NCBI RefSeq assembly: GCF_003967575.1
Contig: NZ_BIFT01000002.1
Span: forward strand, 1-64,000
From: Dictyobacter alpinus
GTDB taxonomy: Bacteria > Chloroflexota > Ktedonobacteria > Ktedonobacterales > Ktedonobacteraceae
Reading direction: 5' to 3'
DNA: 64,000 nucleotides
Shown: positions 61,213 to 64,000 of the stretch, piece after piece
How positions within the stretch are numbered: position 1 is the first letter of the stretch
Layout of the letters: every line of letters begins with the position of its first letter
Translations under genes and position numbers: made by a program
Notes under the pieces: model-generated
Databases searched by the model: none
Told to the model about the DNA's origin: nothing
What the model saw: the letters and a program-made list of their open reading frames with translations, nothing else

Positions 61213-62124
61213 CCAAGACCGAGGGAATCCTCGCCACTTTGTCGTGACGAAAAGTTATCGTCGTTTTGGGGAGATGTGCGATGCGTGTCGGCGGGCCCGT
61301 GTAGTTGGCCTGGGATATGGTCCCCCAGGCACAGGCAAAACTGGGTCCGCGAAGCAGTACGCGCAATGGAGCCTGTTTAAGCCGTTCTTGCCAGAATCCT
61401 TGATCACCTTTACTGGACGCAGTGCGATGGATGGGATGTATCCCTATAGACCATTTCCTTTTGCTTCTGCTCCTTTGGAGGCTTCCATCCGGGAGTGCCG
61501 AACCGTCTTGTATACCCCTCCAGTTTCGGCTTCAGTTGCACGACTTGAGAAAGAGATCCTCTCTTTATTTGCCGCTTTCTCCTATCTCGTTGAAGCTGCT
61601 ACCCAAGGTCATCAAAGCAAAGAAGAGTTCCTGGTCGCGCGCCGTTTTTCTCACCTGATAGAACTCTTGATTGTTGATGAAGCCAACAGGCTCAAAGATG
61701 CGGGGGTAGAGTTGGTGCGCGATTTCGCGGATCGTGGCGAATTCGGCTTGGTGCTGCTTGGGATGCCTGGCCTGGAAAAACGCTTGATGCGGGCCCCACA
61801 ACTGTACTCACGGGTTGGTTTCGCTCATGAAATGGAGCCGCTGTCAGACGATAAAACGCGCGATTTCCTAGAAAAGCGTTGGAATCATCGAGTGAAGCCC
61901 TCTTCTGAGGATTTCACGGAGAAGGAGGCCATTGCCACCATCTGAGGCCATTGCCACCATCTGAGGCCATTGCCACCATCTTACGTATTACGCGAGGAAA
62001 TATTCGCTTGATCGAACGATTGATGATGCAGGTGGAGCACGTTCTTGTGGCCAATCAGACACAGATCGTGACCAAAGACGTAGTTGAAACCGCACAGCAA
62101 AATCTGATCATTGGAGCAGGTTGA
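61205..62124 (+). pseudogene. TniB-like ATPase broken by a 19-bp triplication
   Basis: The protein starts MTDQDRGNPRHFVVTKSYRR and has Walker A GPPGTGKT, Walker B LLIVDEANRLKD and GMPGLEKRLMRA. It stops after EAIATI because a 19-bp unit (GAGGCCATTGCCACCATCT) occurs three times at 61925-61981. With one unit the frame would continue EAIATILRITRGNIRLIERL and finish QNLIIGAG at 62124, like its homologue at 1670-2416. The insertion of 38 bp causes both a stop and a frameshift. It overlaps the preceding methyltransferase/TniA-tail gene by 8 bp. Confidence 0.82.
61925..61981 (+). repeat. 19-bp unit tandem, three copies
   Basis: GAGGCCATTGCCACCATCT at 61925-61943, 61944-61962 and 61963-61981, perfect. 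It inactivates the TniB gene. Confidence 0.95.
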
Positions 62125-62217
62125 ACAGTGTTCTCGCAGATCGAAGTATCTCAAAATCGTTGGTTTTTCTGGGACAAATCGCAGAGTTCGATACCTCCAT
62201 CAAACGCTGAGAGCGAA

Positions 62218-63732
62218 CTATAGCCGGCGCTTTGCGAAAATGACTTCAGGATACGTGGCCGACGCACCAGCCAGCAGCACTTCTGGTTTACTCTTGAGGT
62301 ATTTATCGAAGAATGCGAGCGAGTACACGTTGACGATTTCGTGTGCTCGCTGGCTCCCAATTGGCCCACTGACAATGCCTGGGATAGGAAGCAGCGGTGC
62401 GAGCAGGTCAAGATCAGTGAAATCAATATGGAACATCCCAGGGACTTGCACGAAGTAGCCATCTCCTGGCAAGCTGGCATAGACTGCATGCTGAGTACTC
62501 AGCGTTTGCGCGATAGCCTGCTCTGACCAGCCTCCATCTTTTTCTCTTTCCAGACGCATTGAGTCAGCAGGGCGAGTAATCCACATCGTGGATTGCTGTA
62601 AGCCTGCATGCACAACATCGGCGGTCATCGCGACATCCATCATCAAACAGGCTTTGATTCGTGTATCCTTCAGGCAAGCCTCGGCACCAACCATCCCGCC
62701 CATCGATATCCCAAGCATGCCAATATGCGCGAGATCGAGTTTCCCAGTCAGGATTCCATTTGGATCTTTGGTGTTGAGCGTCGTCAGTTGGTCAAGCGTG
62801 AAACTGACATCCTGGGCAAAATACGGAATAATCCCGTTCGGAAAGGTCTGATCGTAGAATTGCGGCGCTGGCTCGGTTGGACTGAGACTCTGGTGATACA
62901 GCGTTTCGACCTGAGAGAAGAGTTCAGAGGTGAGCGGTATGTGATGTCCATCTGAGAAAACCACTGAGGAGGCAACTCCTGGCTGATCGATGCCTACCAC
63001 AATATAGCCATACGAGACTAACGCCTCAACCTGGAAAGTGCTCATCTGCCTGTAGCCTGTGAGTCCTTCAAGATAGATAAGCACAGGATAATTGGGGGCA
63101 TTCCTTACGACAGGAGCCGCTTCTCCAGCATGGGACTTCACATACGTCAGGTAATCTAATAGAGCAGAGGGAAAATGATGCAGTTGCGTGAGCGCCGTGG
63201 TTACAGCGTCAGCATCAGAGAGATAGGGCGCAGTGGCAGTGGTGGAACCCTGTATAGCGGGATACCAGATCTGCACCATCAGCTCCCGACGCCTATTTCT
63301 GTCAGGACTAAATACCTCACGACGACCAACATCTGTCCAATCGTAGGTGAGGGTCCCAATGGCGTATGGTCCGCTGGGGCGAGGCAATTGAAAGACAGGT
63401 AGCACGTTGGGAAGAACTGCCGAGAGCGCCAGGCCAATGATAGCCAGGCTGATTGCACTGCGCACGACGAATCGGCGAATACGAATGTGATTGGTAATTC
63501 TTGTCAGCTTCACAAAAACCAGCGCGAGCCAGACGAACAAGAAGATGACTGCCAGCACATAAGCCGGGATCATTTGCCACCGTGGACCTTCTACAAGCAT
63601 CTGGACCACTGCGAGTGAGAACGCTATGAGCGCGATACCTCCCATCCAGCGCATGGTACGCAGGCGTGGCACTGCTATCACCAGAAAAGTGAGGAAATCG
63701 GCCACAATTACCAAGATTTCGACTGGTCTCAT
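62218..63732 (-). CDS. membrane-anchored PAF-AH-like alpha/beta-hydrolase
   Basis: The 504-residue protein has four hydrophobic N-terminal helices (EILVIVADFLTFLVIA, MGGIALIAFSLAVVQMLV, VLAVIFLFVWLALVFV, SAISLAIIGLALSAVLP). A PAF-acetylhydrolase/dienelactone-type hydrolase domain follows: VQIWYPAIQG, an oxyanion region YPVLIYLEGLTGYR, and the nucleophile in IGMLGISMGGMVGAEAC. An acid candidate is in CLMMDVAM and the His in PGMFHIDFTDL. AAAGGAG precedes the ATG by 7 nt. The catalytic domain faces outward if topology is four helices. Substrates may be lipids or polyesters; not determined. Confidence 0.85.
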   Translation of the reverse strand: MRPVEILVIVADFLTFLVIAVPRLRTMRWMGGIALIAFSLAVVQMLVEGPRWQMIPAYVLAVIFLFVWLALVFVKLTRITNHIRIRRFVVRSAISLAIIGLALSAVLPNVLPVFQLPRPSGPYAIGTLTYDWTDVGRREVFSPDRNRRRELMVQIWYPAIQGSTTATAPYLSDADAVTTALTQLHHFPSALLDYLTYVKSHAGEAAPVVRNAPNYPVLIYLEGLTGYRQMSTFQVEALVSYGYIVVGIDQPGVASSVVFSDGHHIPLTSELFSQVETLYHQSLSPTEPAPQFYDQTFPNGIIPYFAQDVSFTLDQLTTLNTKDPNGILTGKLDLAHIGMLGISMGGMVGAEACLKDTRIKACLMMDVAMTADVVHAGLQQSTMWITRPADSMRLEREKDGGWSEQAIAQTLSTQHAVYASLPGDGYFVQVPGMFHIDFTDLDLLAPLLPIPGIVSGPIGSQRAHEIVNVYSLAFFDKYLKSKPEVLLAGASATYPEVIFAKRRL

Positions 63733-64000
63733 TCTTTGCTCCTTTATGTACTGTAGGAATTACCGTAAGCTCGCCACTATTGACTGTAAATTCGCCACCT
63801 CATTAGGCTTGAATAGGTGAGTCAATAGTGATTTTCCCGGCGCATAAATTTGCCTGGGATACAGATTGACACATAACCCTGCCTCTTTCTACTCTCGCTG
63901 AAGAAGGAGGTACTTCTGCTTAAAATTGCTGCACCTTGACAAATTTAGGCGCTGATATGGTTGTTACGCAGGTTTGCTGATTCAAGGAACCAGTCAACGA
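63733..64000. other. window end, no gene seen
   Basis: Upstream region of the PAF-AH-like gene. A near-repeat (CTCGCCACTATTGACTGTAA, then TTCGCCACCTC) at 63770-63800 could be part of an IS end or operator, unproven. Confidence 0.35.

Noticed and set aside
1..64000. CRISPR array or tRNA/rRNA genes
   Set aside because: No regularly spaced identical repeats of CRISPR type and no cloverleaf or rRNA signature was recognised on reading.

Overview
The window looks like an accessory, mobile-element-rich stretch of a Ktedonobacteria (Chloroflexota) chromosome. The evidence is the mix of gene families rather than a marker gene. There are STAND/NB-ARC ATPases with TPR tails, an XRE-HTH/WD40 protein, a TIR-TPR protein, pentapeptide-repeat proteins and secreted Ricin-type, golvesin-like and C39-like proteins. 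Transposase debris comes from the IS3, ISL3, ISAs1, IS1182, IS630, IS110, Tn3 and Mu/Tn7-like (TniA/TniB) groups. No rRNA, tRNA or CRISPR array was seen.

Layout. 0-6.4 kb: remnant of a TniA/TniB transposon cut by an IS3 element that is intact apart from its lack of a target duplication, then the first copy of a two-gene module of unknown function (here 'A-B') and degenerate repeats. 6.4-8.3 kb: an alpha/beta-hydrolase inside long inverted repeats, then an IS630 remnant. 8.3-14 kb: an SDR dehydrogenase, a solitary OLD-type nuclease, and a three-gene operon of unknown function behind a phased 10-12 bp repeat array. 14.4-16.5 kb: TetR regulator and a GH-A-like TIM-barrel protein. 16.5-18.4 kb: decayed fragments, a 37-bp direct repeat and a hairpin element. 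18.5-20 kb: two tandem secreted paralogues. 20.3-22 kb: complete ISL3 element. 22-24.2 kb: STAND ATPase plus a small partner sharing its N-terminal motif. 24.6-26.2 kb: a one-knuckle small protein coupled to a pentapeptide/channel-like membrane protein. 26.4-27.7 kb: MerR regulator and a frameshifted esterase. 28-30 kb: TIR-TPR protein. 30-32.7 kb: transposase/pentapeptide chimera and a truncated ISL3 element. 33-35.6 kb: XRE-STAND-TPR protein. 36.2-38.9 kb: A-B copies 2 and 3 around a secreted Ricin-type lectin. 39-42.3 kb: two decayed HTH genes and an XRE-WD40 membrane protein. 42.7-44.8 kb: secreted C39-like peptidase and a lipoprotein. 45-46.4 kb: ISAs1 element. 46.5-51.7 kb: ROK regulator and GH92 mannosidase. 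51.8-53.6 kb: dead IS1182 element. 53.7-57.2 kb: TPR protein, a chimeric gene and a STAND fragment. 57.8-59.2 kb: APH-like kinase between inverted repeats. 59.2-62.1 kb: transposon debris with a methyltransferase fused to a TniA tail and a TniB gene broken by a 19-bp triplication. 62.2-63.7 kb: membrane-anchored PAF-AH-like hydrolase.

Functionally the window mixes three themes. One is candidate anti-phage or conflict proteins: OLD nuclease, STAND ATPases, TIR-TPR, and the STAND partner pair. The second is a secreted carbohydrate-active set: ROK to GH92, Ricin lectin, golvesin-like pair, C39-like enzyme. The third is heavy recombination, with chimeric genes, nonsense-coded pseudogenes and inverted-repeat-bounded cargo genes. 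The most novel signals are the three-copy A-B module with its covarying terminator hairpin, the STAND/partner pair with a shared N-terminal peptide, and the inverted-repeat cassettes carrying passenger genes without a transposase.
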